A DNA stretch of 64,000 nt from Leptidea sinapis (GCF_905404315.1 NC_066309.1:3720001-3784000); one strand, 5' to 3'. Positions 33,250 to 43,900 are shown, numbered from the stretch's first letter. The notes: generated from the sequence alone by a model not told the origin. A program made the numbers and translations.

Positions 33250-35441
33250 TTATCTATTAATAGTAATAATCTGAAGTTGTCCCAATATACCCGATAAGTC
33301 ATTCCTAACGCCTTATATTGGGACGCGTGAATTGCAATTTCCATACAAACTTTATATCGCTGGTACAGCGTGCACGGGTGAGTTACCGTCGATAAGTTTA
33401 TTGGGACAGAAAAGTCCACAATAGTTACGATTTTTATCTCACGTAAGAGATAGACTGAATATTGGGAACAGCCGTTAGTGTGAAATAGATAAAAACAGCT
33501 CTACAATAATTAGTACTATAGTAGTGTGTCTTTTCCGATAGTAAGATTTTTCAATAATAATGATTTTATATATATGCATCTATCATATAATAAATATTTA
33601 TTTAAATTTTAAATTGAGCCATAACCCACAAATTATCCCAAATTTTTATATCCTCTTTTCTCATAACTAGTAAAAGCATAAAAATAATATTTGAAATAAA
33701 ATTAATAATTGGACACGAATCCTCTCAAGTTGAACCAAACATTACTAATTGTAGTCAATTAAATCGATTCGGTTAATTCGGAGTTTATAAAACAAATATC
33801 GTGACACGAGATTTTTTATATTTATGTAGATATTTTTATTTAAGGGTGGGTGATCAACGTTAGGATGCAATGCCAAATAAAGGAGATTGAAACTCTTTCA
33901 TACATTCCTGGGCCCAGGTGATAACAAGATGAAAGTAGCACCATTTAAAAGATAACATTTAAATAATCCATAATAGAAAATTTTGCAAGAGTTGTCAATC
34001 TAGGAGCTGAGAAATCGAAGATAATAAAACGAGGTTATGTGTTAAACTATGAGTATATGTTGTCACCTGATCTATAGTAGGTTTATTAAATGCCTAGCTG
34101 CTAAGGATTTATCACGTAGGTACTTATATTAGCTGGGTTCCAACCTTGGTTTTTTAGATAAAAAATACCTACGTATACGTATCTACTACTGTAACGACAT
34201 TTTTTTGCATTATAATACCTATAAGACAAATGGTAATTAGATATAATATAGTATACCTAAATAAAAAGATAGTTTTATTTGCTCAGATAAGAATAATATA
34301 TACTCATTACCTCATATATGAACTGTACAACAGACTGCTAGAGACAACTTTGAACTTTCCTTAGAATTCAATTGGGTAGGTAGTTAATGAAGTTAGCGTT
34401 GAGGAACATGAATTTCACTTGTATTGATTTTTTTATGTAAATCGATTTATTGATAGTAAAATAATTGGTCAGTTCTGTTTTTTCTGAGAAAATAATATAT
34501 TTTATTCATAATGTGGTCATTTGCAGATAAAATATGCACCTCACTAATATTATTTAAATAAAACAACTGGATCTTAATGTTATTTTAATCGATTAAATAT
34601 TCACTCTATTACATATTAAGCGATTTTCATTATTTTAATGTTTTTTCGGTTTGTAGATTGCAAAATGAGCTAGTTTTTTGTATTTAACATCAGAAAAATA
34701 TACCCTTATTTTAAAGTATATTTCAACTTGTTAACCATCAGGCCCAAAAGTCCCAATCTCCTTTAATTATTGTTTTGCCATCGGCCCCTAATGATGTGTG
34801 GGCAAATTTTCAAGTAAATTTGATATCTAAAGCATATGATCTAAGAGCCTGTGAATAATATGGTCTCTGAAATAAATGTCTAGCTAATGATGATAATAAA
34901 ACATAATCTTATATCCGAGTATTACATATAAAAATTAGATTTTATACTAAGTAAGTAAAATTATAATTTCATGAACATTAAGTGTGTCTGGCAAGGGATT
35001 GCCACAGTGTTAACTGTCTGGCAATGAATGACGTGATTTTTAATAATATTCTTAAGGTAATATCAGAAATTCACACTTTACTATTTGATGAATTTAGATC
35101 GGAATTTTACACACTAGTACCAAAGCCACGGTAACTCAGACTTCATAATGGTCCATCGATTTTATCTGTGTTGAGAGCATGTGCTGACAAACTTTCAGCT
35201 TTTATAAAATTACGAAGGTTTTGCGTTCACGGGCTCTTACTCTACTAGGGAATATCAAAATAATGAAACCTAAGAAAAACTTACTCTCTGGCCCTCCAAT
35301 AAACCAATGCGTGTGTCCCAAAATGGGAAAACTGCCAATGTCCGGCAACTTTCCAGATAACTCATAAAGTGGTTTACGTATACGACGAAAATTAATATAA
35401 TATGCAATAACTGTTAAAATAATCAGAAATACTATAAACAT
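19006..35441 (-). CDS. Cytochrome P450, CYP4 clan (CYP340/CYP341-like), ten exons
   Basis: This is a haem-thiolate mono-oxygenase anchored in the endoplasmic reticulum. Exons on the minus strand: 35441-35285, 31945-31853, 29679-29569, 27663-27478, 25972-25776, 23208-23154, 22773-22596, 21740-21589, 19827-19645, 19157-19006. They join in frame to 487 codons plus stop with GT-AG junctions throughout. Features: N-terminal anchor MFIVFLIILTVIAYY; C-helix WKMHR (124-128); I-helix AGNDTT (297-302); K-helix ETMR (355-358); meander FNPDRF; haem loop FSFGARNCIG with Cys436. The I-helix has Ala where many CYP4 proteins have the Glu that links haem covalently, which suits CYP340/341 better than CYP4 proper. 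Introns contain mariner, RTE, Jockey, Helitron and MITE remnants, but every exon is intact. The substrate cannot be inferred. Its divergent neighbour at 40943-60721 is a paralogue. Confidence 0.93.
19255..19335 (+). mobile_element. Short non-LTR-like repeat end, copy 1
   Basis: CCCATAGTACAGGCTATACC with CTAGTTTGGGGCAAAAT is shared with 51890-51945. It is probably a retrotransposon 3' end. It lies in P450 intron 9 (minus-strand gene). Confidence 0.4.
20370..21290 (+). pseudogene. Mariner-family transposase remnant
   Basis: The plus strand carries mariner transposase pieces in order. First is a partner of the helix-turn-helix region (about 20470-20570), then CCRWIPHELTAEQKWARVKW (about 20590-20650), and the catalytic block VTGDETWIYCFEPE (about 20708-20750). 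Next come LHHDNASS (about 20974-20997) and a PCDFCIF...IKDLIRG segment (about 21078-21130). These carry the first two Asp residues of the DDE/D triad. Frameshifts and stops interrupt it. The inverted terminal repeats could not be fixed. It is inserted in intron 8 of the minus-strand P450, antisense to it. Confidence 0.8.
21988..22227. mobile_element. MITE family M1, copy 1
   Basis: The left end TTAGATAATTTATAC and right end GTATAAATTATCTTAGA are inverted repeats. The interior shares segments with 27875-28117 and 45285-45440, including GAGTCTCTTGCTGTTAGACA and a TTACACTCGCGA motif. It lies in intron 7 of the minus-strand P450. Confidence 0.65.
22318..22507 (-). mobile_element. SINE-like repeat S1 (partial)
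   Basis: The minus strand carries the head and middle of the S1 repeat, from the GTGGGACGCTTC-like head through TTCGGTCTGAAGGGCACCG to TCAAGAATCCTG. It lacks the 3' tail and one stem arm. Confidence 0.65.
22833..22997 (+). mobile_element. RTE-like non-LTR 3' end
   Basis: The plus strand reads as the C-terminus of an RTE-type reverse transcriptase protein: GRR-VGRPPTRW, DLVKV, W-RAAQDRSSWR, LGEAFVQQWT, followed by an ATGATGATGA tail typical of RTE elements. Related copies lie at 26004-26225, 30758-30957 and 47468-47695 (all minus), with a small piece at 43059-43090. Confidence 0.7.
23327..23691 (+). mobile_element. Non-autonomous Helitron-like element, copy 2
   Basis: Start TCTATATATATAAAAATG, end GGGTCAGCTAG, flanked by A and T, as for 3253-3667. 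It lies in intron 5 of the minus-strand P450. Confidence 0.7.
24593..24856 (+). pseudogene. J1 non-LTR 3' fragment
   Basis: It reads FKIIVKKRLSVKGYYNINDS, then the terminal TPWEW region and the J1 3'UTR (GTTTGAATAAAAATATTTTA). It is strongly 5'-truncated and lies in intron 5 of the minus-strand P450. Confidence 0.75.
24970..25190. mobile_element. Helitron-like or RTE-like repeat fragment
   Basis: GCTGACCCGGCAAATTTGTT begins like the complement of a Helitron 3' end. Sequence near 25105-25180 (CTACATCTTATAGTATAAGT, TTCGCAGTATAAC) recurs at about 23965-24035. Boundaries are unclear. Confidence 0.4.
25425..25757 (+). pseudogene. J2 non-LTR 3' fragment
   Basis: It encodes RHKLGYHPHHLDVWRSSTVR, FLPRTTKLWYELPCAVF, GRYDMGTFKKSAYTFLKGRQ and the terminal AREC-GRR. 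It ends TTTGTCCTCCTATTCCATA plus an A-rich tail at 25757, only about 20 bp before the splice donor side of P450 exon 5 (25776). Confidence 0.8.
26004..26225 (-). mobile_element. RTE-like non-LTR 3' end
   Basis: The plus strand shows a TCATCATCATCATCATCAG tail complement followed by the complement of QQ-T-sF and the RTE C-terminal region. On the minus strand this reads WRPRTRRRIVRTHKMD-like sequence. It starts about 30 bp upstream of exon 5 of the minus-strand P450, near its acceptor. Confidence 0.7.
26325..26680 (+). pseudogene. Degenerate J1-like non-LTR fragment
   Basis: Recognisable pieces include NRLSSIAYLPKKIRHL, SYFYSIMSYGI, VLQKKAIRT and a MPTTRLGRV segment near 26638-26660. They are separated by indels. 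It is older and more decayed than the other J1 copies. Confidence 0.6.
27018..27434. mobile_element. PiggyBac-like MITE (family M2), copy 1
   Basis: It starts TTAAGGCGAC and ends TCGCCTTAA, giving TTAA duplications with short inverted ends (GGCGA). The interior matches 55194-55640 over its length, with shared blocks such as GATATGAGTTCACGGCTGCC and AACCAACAGCAA. It lies in intron 4 of the minus-strand P450, 43 bp from exon 4's donor. Confidence 0.65.
27875..28117. mobile_element. MITE family M1, copy 2
   Basis: Ends CTTAGATTATTTATACGCC and the inverse of CTTAGATAAATTGTACATC. It is flanked by GCTGCCAG (27867-27874) and GCTGCTAG (28118-28125), an 8-bp duplication with one change, which suggests hAT. 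It lies in intron 3 of the minus-strand P450. Confidence 0.7.
28875..28990 (+). mobile_element. Short retroposon fragment
   Basis: AAGAGGGGGCAAACGGCGCA, then CGCCCATAGACATACGCAAC and GATGCGTTGCCGGCATTC. This is a common lepidopteran retroposon segment, and a weaker relative lies at 46740-46845. Family not determined. Confidence 0.5.
30018..30308 (+). mobile_element. SINE-like repeat S1, near full length
   Basis: Starts ACCAGTGGGAGGCTCC. The perfect stem GTGCCGCTCAG/CTGAGCGGCAC is intact (about 30208-30252). The A-rich tail is lost. It lies in intron 2 of the minus-strand P450. Confidence 0.7.
30473..30650. repeat. Foldback made of two opposed J2 3' ends
   Basis: Bases 30473-30525 are the reverse complement of the J2 3' end (CGAGCGTACGAGACACCTGA). 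Bases 30530-30650 hold the same end in direct orientation, finishing TTTGTCCTCCTATTCCATA. Together they make an imperfect foldback. Confidence 0.65.
30758..30957 (-). mobile_element. RTE-like non-LTR 3' end
   Basis: The complement begins with the CATCATCATCAT tail and continues into the QQWT...F and RTE C-terminal region, as in 47468-47695. It adjoins the J2 foldback and lies in P450 intron 2 (minus gene). Confidence 0.7.
31372..31661 (+). mobile_element. SINE-like repeat S1
   Basis: Near-complete copy from ACCAGTGGGAGGCTCC to CCCTTATTTTCAT. One stem arm carries a change (GTGGCGCTCAG). It lacks the GGGCAGGGCG block near the 3' end. Confidence 0.7.
31665..31790 (-). pseudogene. J2 non-LTR internal fragment
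   Basis: The minus strand corresponds to the RDVASLCVFYRIYHGECSEE part of J2, frameshifted. It abuts the S1 repeat and lies about 60 bp from P450 exon 2 (minus gene). Confidence 0.6.
33160..33249. repeat. (ATA)n microsatellite
   Basis: About 30 nearly perfect trinucleotide units, in intron 1 of the minus-strand P450. It directly adjoins the M3 MITE at 33274-33475. Confidence 0.95.
33274..33475. mobile_element. MITE family M3, left-truncated copy
   Basis: Right end ATATTGGGAACAGCCGT matches the terminal repeat of 46847-47140. Shared interior blocks include TTGTCCCAATATACCCGATA and GTGAATTGCAATTTCCATAC. The left terminal repeat is missing and replaced by the microsatellite. Confidence 0.65.
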
Positions 35442-36339
35442 TGTTTTGCCGAAACTTATACTACAATGTATTTTTTATCATCAAAAATATACTTTTTACA
35501 TAAAGTCAAATGTGACTTGACGAACACTTCGAGAAAACTAAAGGCCATGTATATTGCTGACGGCTTTATTAGCAAATCTCTGTTTGTTTGTCGCGGAACT
35601 ATAGTAATAACCATTTACTGAACTATCGAAGCGAGGCCTTAATAAATACAATTTAAAAACAAGGTCACTCATGGAAGATGACTCAATCTATCAACAGAAT
35701 TTTTAAAGTTATACTCTTTTGGCGCGTTAGAGAAAATTTATCAGAGTGAATTTTACAATGCGCGCGCACACCGTCGCGGTCGTGCAAATTCGACACCCTG
35801 ACGTTAGCAGTTTATCGGTTGTGTTTTGTCCAAACAAAAGTCACGAATTTAATGAAAATTGCAATTTTATTAGTAAACATTTTAAAAAGAAACACGCTAC
35901 ATAAGTTATAGAAACATAGATTGTGATATAACACACAGTTAACAATTTTTTACTTGGAACTTTAAGAAATCTACTCAAAATGTCTAGGAATCCTTTGCAT
36001 TGACTAGGTGCTGTAGGATAAAACTTCTACAATGCAATACTTTTACAGGATAAGGAAAAAAATGCTAGTCTCAATGGCATTCAAATTCACGCCCACAAAC
36101 TTATGAATTTTGCTTTTATTTCGTGTTGGAGAATTTAATAGCGAAGCACACCGATAATCTTCTAGGAAAATATAATTTAGACAAACTAAGAAATTCTAGA
36201 TAATTAACGATAATTTTAGTCACAAATACCCTATCCTAAATATAACAATTTTTGAGATATTTGGACTCAATGTTTTTTTTTATAAAAACTAACCGATTTT
36301 CGGCAAAATAAGAAGAGATGGGCAAAAGAGTATACATCC

Positions 36340-36545
36340 GGCAACTATAATTGTGACCTATTCTCCCCTGTTGCACCAAAGGAATCACAAGGAGGTTGCC
36401 AACCTTATAAAACGTGGAATTAACGTACCATTGAGTTCGAAAACCGAAAATATCGGCACGTGTCGGACGAGAATCAATTCGGGGGCTCCGTTGCGAGAAT
36501 CGACGCGACGGTTATACTTACTGAGCCACCGATGCCTTCTTTAAG
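36340..36545 (-). mobile_element. tRNA-derived SINE (tentative)
   Basis: The minus strand reads GGCATCGGTGGCTCAGTAAG, an A-box-like start, and GAATTGATTCTCGTCC resembles a B box. The pattern is that of a tRNA-derived SINE head, followed by a unique body. No flanking duplications were identified. Confidence 0.5.
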
Positions 36546-37293
36546 TAATTTCAACAGGAGAAGAAGAAGAGAAGAAAGGGAGGGTTGGTACTAGAGACTG
36601 CAAATATCTCCGATGGGAGTGATTCTTGTATACGTATGCAATGGAAAAATTACTTTATTATTTTTACTCCATGTTGATTATAATTACTGAGAGAAATAAT
36701 TAAAGATTTATTTAGGTATATAGATGTAAAGATATTTATTTTACCCGTAGGGCTCAAAATGCAACTTGGGTATGGCTTTAACAAAAAAAATCGAAACCTA
36801 TATCTAATCGGGTTTTCAAACAAACTTTGTATTAAGCTATACCTGAGAATAAACCAAGAATATGGAAAATGTTTCCAAATAGACATTTTGCTTATGATTG
36901 GTTTATTCGGAAATCGGACGTTTAACGTTTCCCGCCATTATTTGCAACGCTGTTTGACATTCGGAAAACTTCAGAATTATCATTGTATTGACGGTGTTGT
37001 CAGCCTCATAGTCAACATTTTGCATATTATTGGTTTATGCTCATGTATAACGTTATTTCAAGTATATTTGTAAGGCCGTACGAGTTTACCTATTGCAGTT
37101 CATGGCAAAACTTAATGTCTACTGGGAAAAGAACTGCAAATAAAAATCCAGCACAACATGAATACAATTTTACGTTGCATATGTTGGGCTGAGCAGTTTA
37201 CTTCCACGCTAGCTTGTCATTTAAAAAGTCATTAATGGTATAGTAGCCTCACTGACCTCTACTATAGTATGGTATAGTAGCCTCACTGACAGC

Positions 37294-37652
37294 TACTACT
37301 GGGCTGGTAGTGCTTTTGTGCCTGTTTGTTATTCGCCATTTTGGCGCTGTTGGCCATGTAGCGAGAGTCTGCGGCACTAAAACTAGTGATGACAACCTCA
37401 GTAAACATCGATAGATGGTGGGAAACTATTTACAAAAAACAATGTGTACTTTATTACGTTGATTCTTAAGGTATAAATAACACAGAATATGAAGGAAATT
37501 AATTCAAAATGCAAAAATACTTCAGAGTATTGTACGTTCCTTCGCAGCCATTTGTATTATACGTCAAAATGAGTTCTCTGGACGCTCGCGAGTGGCGTTT
37601 CAAATAGGCACAAAAAATGACAAACATACGGAATAGCCTGACCAGTGGTATT
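37294..37652. mobile_element. DNA element family M4, copy 1
   Basis: The left end resembles ATACCACTGG.CTGG; the right end CCAGTGGTATTA is its inverse. The interior matches 45560-45898 closely (for example GGCCATGTAGCGAGAGTCTG and AACATCGATAGATGGTG). Just upstream, a 20-bp unit with GGTATAGTAGCCTCACTGAC occurs twice (about 37238-37258 and 37271-37290). Confidence 0.6.
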
Positions 37653-38064
37653 AGCCTTTATTAATTTATGCAACCTTCATATAATCTAGCAAGCGCTTCT
37701 GCCTCAGTCATAACGTCGTTATAAATTCGTCGCGGACAACGTCACATGTCAAATGCTAGTCAACAATATAATATTGACTGAACGATTCACAACACTATGC
37801 GCAAGTTATGTTTCAATATTTGTTGACATGATCTCGTGGACACGTCGATCTATTATTAACGTATTAACATTCGGATCAACATAATCGTCACTTGTGTTGT
37901 GCAGTTCGCGCCTCGTCCTACAATTCGCTGCAGATATTGTAAACATTTTTCAAAGGTTTTATCGTAAAGGTTTTTCGTCCGAGTAACATTAAGGTAAAGG
38001 TTTATCTATTCACAATACTGGTCGTATTAATATCACTATCCTTTTTGTAATACGTAATCACTGC

Positions 38065-38425
38065 ATATTATATTCAAATATTTTTATTCAAAATAGGATG
38101 TGACATCACTTATTGAAAGTCAAAAACTACCACCCATTCCAAAATGAATGCCTCAGACCTGAGAAGAATGGGCGCAACAAACTCAGCGGGCTTTTTTCAT
38201 CGAATAAATATGTTTACAAAGTAATATTGTACAATTAAACTTATTATTTAATAGCCTGAGGGCGGTCACTCCATTCCCAATCTGTGGTATCATTAAGAAA
38301 GTCATTTATGTTATAGTAACCTTTACCACACAAACGTTTTTTAACAATTCTTTTGAATAACGTTATACTTTTGTTTTGAAAATTTTCTGGGATCTTGTTG
38401 TAAATGCATATACATCGCCCCACAA
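38065..38425 (-). pseudogene. J1 non-LTR 3' fragment
   Basis: The minus strand reads FVGRCICIYNKIPENFQNKS, then KRIVKKRLCGKGYYNINDFL and the J1 3'UTR. The 5' end of the fragment meets a Helitron-like repeat at about 38425-38430. Confidence 0.8.
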
Positions 38426-38429
38426 AAGT

Positions 38430-38935
38430 AAAACAAAGTACTCCGCCGCGTCTGTTCGCGATGAACTCAAAAACTAGTGCACCGATTTTCATGCTGTTTT
38501 CACCAATAGATACCGTGGTTCTTGAGGAAGGTTTTAGAATATAATTTTATAAATTTTTGTATACATTTGTGTAATCGTGGACAAAATTTTTTGTAGGCGA
38601 CGACATTAGCCGTCTGGGAGCTTTCAACAAAAACGCAATATAAACCCTTTGAGATATAAAAAATAATATATGGTGGTCTATCACTTAAAGAAAATATACT
38701 AAGTATACCCATTTTAATATTTAAAAAAATGTTAATATGTTTGCAAAATACGATATTAATCCTTATCATTTACTACATATTATAAAATAATTCAGAAATA
38801 CGTTTTTGTTTCGTTTATAACTTATCACTTTAAATTAACATTTCCGATGACTTAATACTTTAACAGCTATTCTGGAATGCTTACATCATTTTTTTTATTG
38901 ACAGAACAGCGTCAGTCGGGTCAGCTACTACAAAC
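38430..38935 (+). mobile_element. Helitron-like repeat
   Basis: It begins near TCTGTTCGCGATGAACTCAA, followed by GATTTTCATGCTGTTTTCAC, and ends GTCAGTCGGGTCAGCTACTA, similar to the CAGCTAG ends of the other Helitron-like copies. The interior is diverged and has no protein. Confidence 0.5.
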
Positions 38936-39425
38936 AATTTATTTTTATGTTTTATTTTAGTATTTAAAGATGTTCTTCAATAAACAAAATAATGTGTGGC
39001 GTTAAATTATATATTTTCTACTCTATGTCAAAAATATTTCACTGTGTTTTGTAAGTAATTTATTTACAAAAAAAGTTGGCAGTTACTGCCGATGGAAGTG
39101 AGGATTTAAAACTTTTAGTATTTAAATTTGAAATTTAATAATGAATAAAGTCATTTAATTATTAGTTTCGATTATATTTTTAAACTTATTTTCAATTTTA
39201 TAATTATCTATTAATCAAACAAAAATACTACTTTAACATTGCATAGTATATACACATTGAACTTTTTACCTAATCCATTCAATTTCACTTATAGGATATA
39301 ACAACAACACTTATTGCAAAATACGTCAGCTGTATAGCTACAGATATACTGCTATAAGTATTTCAGTGACGCGAAATCACGAGATTTCACCCATCCAAAA
39401 AGTGTTTAACGATATATATATGATA

Positions 39426-39785
39426 CTAGAAGACCCGTCGTTGTTCTGTACATAATAAATAAAATACTGATTTTTTATGAATTTGTCAATAATATTTCAT
39501 AACACCAAGAATTATTTCGTAAAATATGCTTCATGTTGTTTTAATGAAATTTTTTCACAGCAGAACTGTCAAACCGTGCGTCATCAAATTCTCTCATAGA
39601 AAATATTATGTCCAAACAAAACAAATATTGGAAATAAAAATAATTATGGGTCTCAAATCGTAATAAAAACTATCCTATCTCTCAAGTTGGACTAAACTGC
39701 ACTCGATGAAGTAATCCCCATTAAAATCCGTTCATTAGTTTAGGAGTCCATCGCGGACAAACAACGTGTCACGTAATTAATATAT
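39426..39785 (-). mobile_element. Helitron-like repeat, copy 1 of a second subfamily
   Basis: The plus strand starts ACTAGAAGACCCGTCGTTG, a diverged complement of a CAGCTAGT end. It shares TTGTTCTGTACATAATAAAT and CAGCAGAACTGTCAAACCGT with 47928-48307. It lies in the divergent P450 intergenic region. Confidence 0.55.
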
Positions 39786-40942
39786 ATAAAGAAGATATAT
39801 TTTTTTTTTATTATTTATTTATCGGCATGTCATCAGTATGTCGGTGACGCGAACCAATAAGATTATCCCCTACAAAAGTGCCCAACGCGGCTAAAGATAT
39901 TTTCACTTCAATAATAATAGCTTGCATTTAATTTCCTTATAACACTATGAAACACTTTAAAAATGTCTCCGCCAGAGTAAGTCCAAAACAATTCTGCCTG
40001 TTATTATTAATATAGTCACACAGATGTGAATCAGGCAGAATAGTTACAATAATCTATCAAAATTTCACAATGTGTGTATTACTATTGCCGCTATAATAAC
40101 GAAATCCAGATAGTGCATCCAAAATACACGCTATGTAGAATTGAAACTATTACAAAAGTATTAAAAATGGATAAGCAATAGTTAGATATGTATTAGTTCA
40201 ATATACTTTCATTTTAAATATGTAATAACAAGGTTTTATCCTACATAATAAATTATAAAAAAAATAAACAACATTAAGCTCGAAGTCTGCAAGTTAGAAC
40301 GTAGCACATGAGTAACTAAAACGGTACAGAGACTAAGCTTCATACAACCACGTGAAATGGTTGCACAACTACATTGATCCGGGGCATATGTTAGTGTCCA
40401 CTGACCGCTTGTTGCGTACGCGTCGAAACCGGATATAACCAGTTGACGATCGCACAGACAGTTGACAATCACAGGCTTAGCACGTATTGTTTTACTAATT
40501 ATTGTTTACTGTTCTGTATAGTCGGCGTCTCGGAGCGCTTTTGTAATCTTTCTCTTTGCCACTTTTCCCTCCAAGTTGTTACTTTAGAATCATTTATTTA
40601 TTTATACAGATCATCAACATTATGACAGTTATATTTAACAATCAATGAGTCTTACTTTATAAAGGAAGACACACTGATACACATGACTATAATAGATGTA
40701 CACTCAGTTTGGTTGATTAGTAAAATTTAATTTCGAAAACATATGACTAAAAAACAAGAATGGTTATGAGATCAACTAAAGTAATTTAAATTTTTATTAA
40801 GGTTATAAGGCTACAAATAACGACATTTAATTTTCATATTAAAAGGAATAATGACTTAATATAAAAATGAATAAAAGTGCATCTTAAAGATTAGAGTTGA
40901 ATCATGTTGATTACAGAAACTATTATTGTTTCAGGCTGCAAG

Positions 40943-43900
40943 ATGTTCATCTTGTTAGTTCTTATATTCGTGGCCTGTAGTTACTGGTGTTACTGGTCAC
41001 TCAACTCTCGGAAACTAGATAAAGCTACAGAGGACCTACCGACTCCACCGGCGATGCCCATCATTGGACACGCTATGATGTTTCTTGGAGACCCACAGAG
41101 TAAGTATATTATGTGGAATATAACAAAACCTTCTTATTATAATAAGCTTCCTTCCTTGTGCCGTGTTTCCGGGACGATACGACATGGATACCTTCAAAAA
41201 AAGCGCGTACACCTTCCTTATAGGCCGGCAACGCTCTTGTGATTCCTCTGGTGTTGTAAGAGAATGTGGGCGGCGGTGTTCACTTAACACCAGGTGACAC
41301 GTACGCTCGTTTGTCCTCCTATTCCATAAAAAAAAATATCTGCCATACCATATCTATCATAACTATAACTTTTTTTAATTTTTATACATCTGAAACAGTT
41401 TTTTTAATTATTTCCCGGCGAGCATAAGAAAAGAGTCATAATGAATGTAGAGGAAGCGTGTGAGATCTGTCAGGATATAAGCAAGTGGCATTCTGATGTC
41501 TCTGCTAACACCGACATGAAAACGAAGTGAGTGTGTGTGTGTGTGTGAAAGAACAATTGTTTTATCTACCTAGATGGTTATACTGTGCTCGGTATGTAAG
41601 CTCGGTTTTTCTATGTCCCCAAAAGCCACCGCTTAGTATCAAATATCATCAAGTTTAGCGTCAGTTTCGAGATACATGATAATATATATAATATTATGTG
41701 GACAAGTACTACTCGTAATTAAGTCGATATTATTACATTTACTGAAAAAGAAATTAAACTTTAAAAAATATGCTTTCAACCAATCATTTTTTTAATTTAT
41801 ACCGATCGTTTAATAGTAAAATTAAGTCCACTGCTTCATTGTCATAAAAAACCTTCAATAATAATTTCTTAAGCACGATCATGGTATCAGACAACGATAT
41901 ATCTAATACGATATACATACATACACATCAATATTATTCATCATATAAATGCTTACATCTACCGGGATTCGAACTCGGGCCCTCTAATAGCTCAATAGGC
42001 AGGGTCAGCCACTGTTCTGTATCGGTGGGAAATATATATATGGTATATATATATATTTCCCACCGATTCCACCCTTATTCATAATGGTCCGTTAACATTA
42101 AACAGCCGCTTAGTAGTGTCTTTTCTCCTTCTGACTTAGGTCAATAGAAGAAGACAGAGTGAGAATTAGTAATGCTTTAAATTAGCAGACTATTATGAAT
42201 AAGGGGGATAAACATATAGTTTTCAAGGAGCTTTCTCCCTCGTACTACAAAGCTATGGAATGAGCTTCCTTGTGCGGTGTTTCCGGGACAATACGACATG
42301 GGTACCTTCAAAAAAAGCGCGTACACCTTCCTTAAAGGCCGGCAACGCTCTTGTGATTCCTCTGGTGTTGCAAGAGAATGTGGGCGGCGGTGATCACTTA
42401 ACACCAGGTGACCCGTACGCTCGTTTGTCCTCCTATTCCATAAAAAAAAAAAAACTATAACCGTATTTAAATAAATTAATTCAAATGCATCTTGCGAAAA
42501 TTACAAGACACGTATAAAATAATAATTGCAATAATTTATTCACTATTGTCTGAATTTTGTATGCTCGTTTTATTAACAGGTACGTGCTACTATTTTTGTT
42601 TGACAAAAATGCACATCTTATACCTGAGTGTGAACCACAATTGATCATATTTTGATTTGATACAAATTGACAATCACTGACAAATATTTATGATTGCACA
42701 CGTATAACTTTTTTGATGTTTTCCTTAATAATCCTTACACGGTCTTTGGCAACTTATGATTATCGGCTTCTCCTTCATTGTCTTTAACTTTAACATCATA
42801 TTATGTAAAAAGAAGTAAGTTCATTATTGTTATTTTTCTAATTTGTTTTAGCATTAGTTTTTGAGTTTAGTAACGATGTGCATACATTTAATTTAGATAT
42901 GTAAATAGTAACACATATTAATGTTTATCTTATTCGTATATGTAAAATTATGTATTTAGTTGGTAAGCCTTAATAAATAAATAAATATTATTTAACACTG
43001 TTTACCTAAGTCACCAACATAGCTTATATGATTGCGAAACTGACGTGGCTGTGGGCAGAAGACGCAGTGTTGGTAGGCCCCCCACAAGATTTCCTATCTT
43101 TTTGAGTTTTTCTATAAAGTGAATATTTTCAGGTCTATTGCGGAATATTGAAGACATAGCTCAAATAGCAATCAAAGAAAAGGGGGCAGTGAAACTATGG
43201 CTGGGTCCAAAACTCTATGTGGGTATGTAGATCATGATCTCAACTCTCTTTATGCTTATCTTTGTTTTTTTCTACTCGAACGATACTATATATTTCTGCA
43301 AGCAATAGGGATCACTTGATGGTAAATGTTTACTAAGGCCTTATATGAGCACCGGTGATGTTAACAAGTTAGGTCTAAAAGTGGAATCTGCTCTTTACGG
43401 CATCGTAAACGGAGTGCCGTTGTCCAATGGTACCAATAAAATAAAAGTCCTCAATATTGAAATATTCAATATAATTTCAACTCTACGTCTCTACTAACGT
43501 AGCCTTGATTAACGTTCGATAATTTTTGCAGCATTACTTAATCCAAAAGATGCTCAAGTAGTTCTGGAGAACTGCCTTGACAAAGACGGCGTTTATCGTT
43601 TTCTGCGACCCTGGTTGGGACATGGACTTTTCATTGCACCTTGTAAGTTCAGTAATATATTATTAATGATGAAAATGAAAAAATTTAACATTCTGGTAAA
43701 TAAAATACTAATTTCAATAAAACATAGCATAATAGAAAATGGCTGAATAAGAATTGGCCGCGTCATAGTTGAACCAATTCTTTTTCTTGCGTCAAGCAGT
43801 AATGGGTAAGCATTCGTGTTTCTGCTTGAAAGCTAGTGAAATAACTGGACCAATGCTACTTAACATCTTATGTCTCAACGTGACGTGCGTATTTGCGATG

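Larger units (their letters stand above)
35442..40942. other. Divergent intergenic region between the two P450 genes
   Basis: This 5.5-kb interval separates the two start codons and must hold both promoters. It contains a tRNA-derived SINE, an M4 MITE, a J1 end and two Helitron-like pieces, listed separately. The parts nearest each start (35442-36290 and about 40200-40942) have no recognised repeat. A GC-rich patch at 40380-40460 contains GTTGCGTACGCGTCG. I see no gene in between. Confidence 0.6.

Noticed and set aside
40000..40060. Inverted repeat ATTCTGCCTG...CAGGCAGAAT as a possible microRNA precursor
   Set aside because: Only a 10-bp stem around a 34-base loop; too short for a typical precursor.
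40904..40942. Upstream in-frame ATG for the plus-strand P450
   Set aside because: It would add 13 residues before the membrane anchor, is absent in the paralogue, and TTTCAG lies between it and the chosen ATG.
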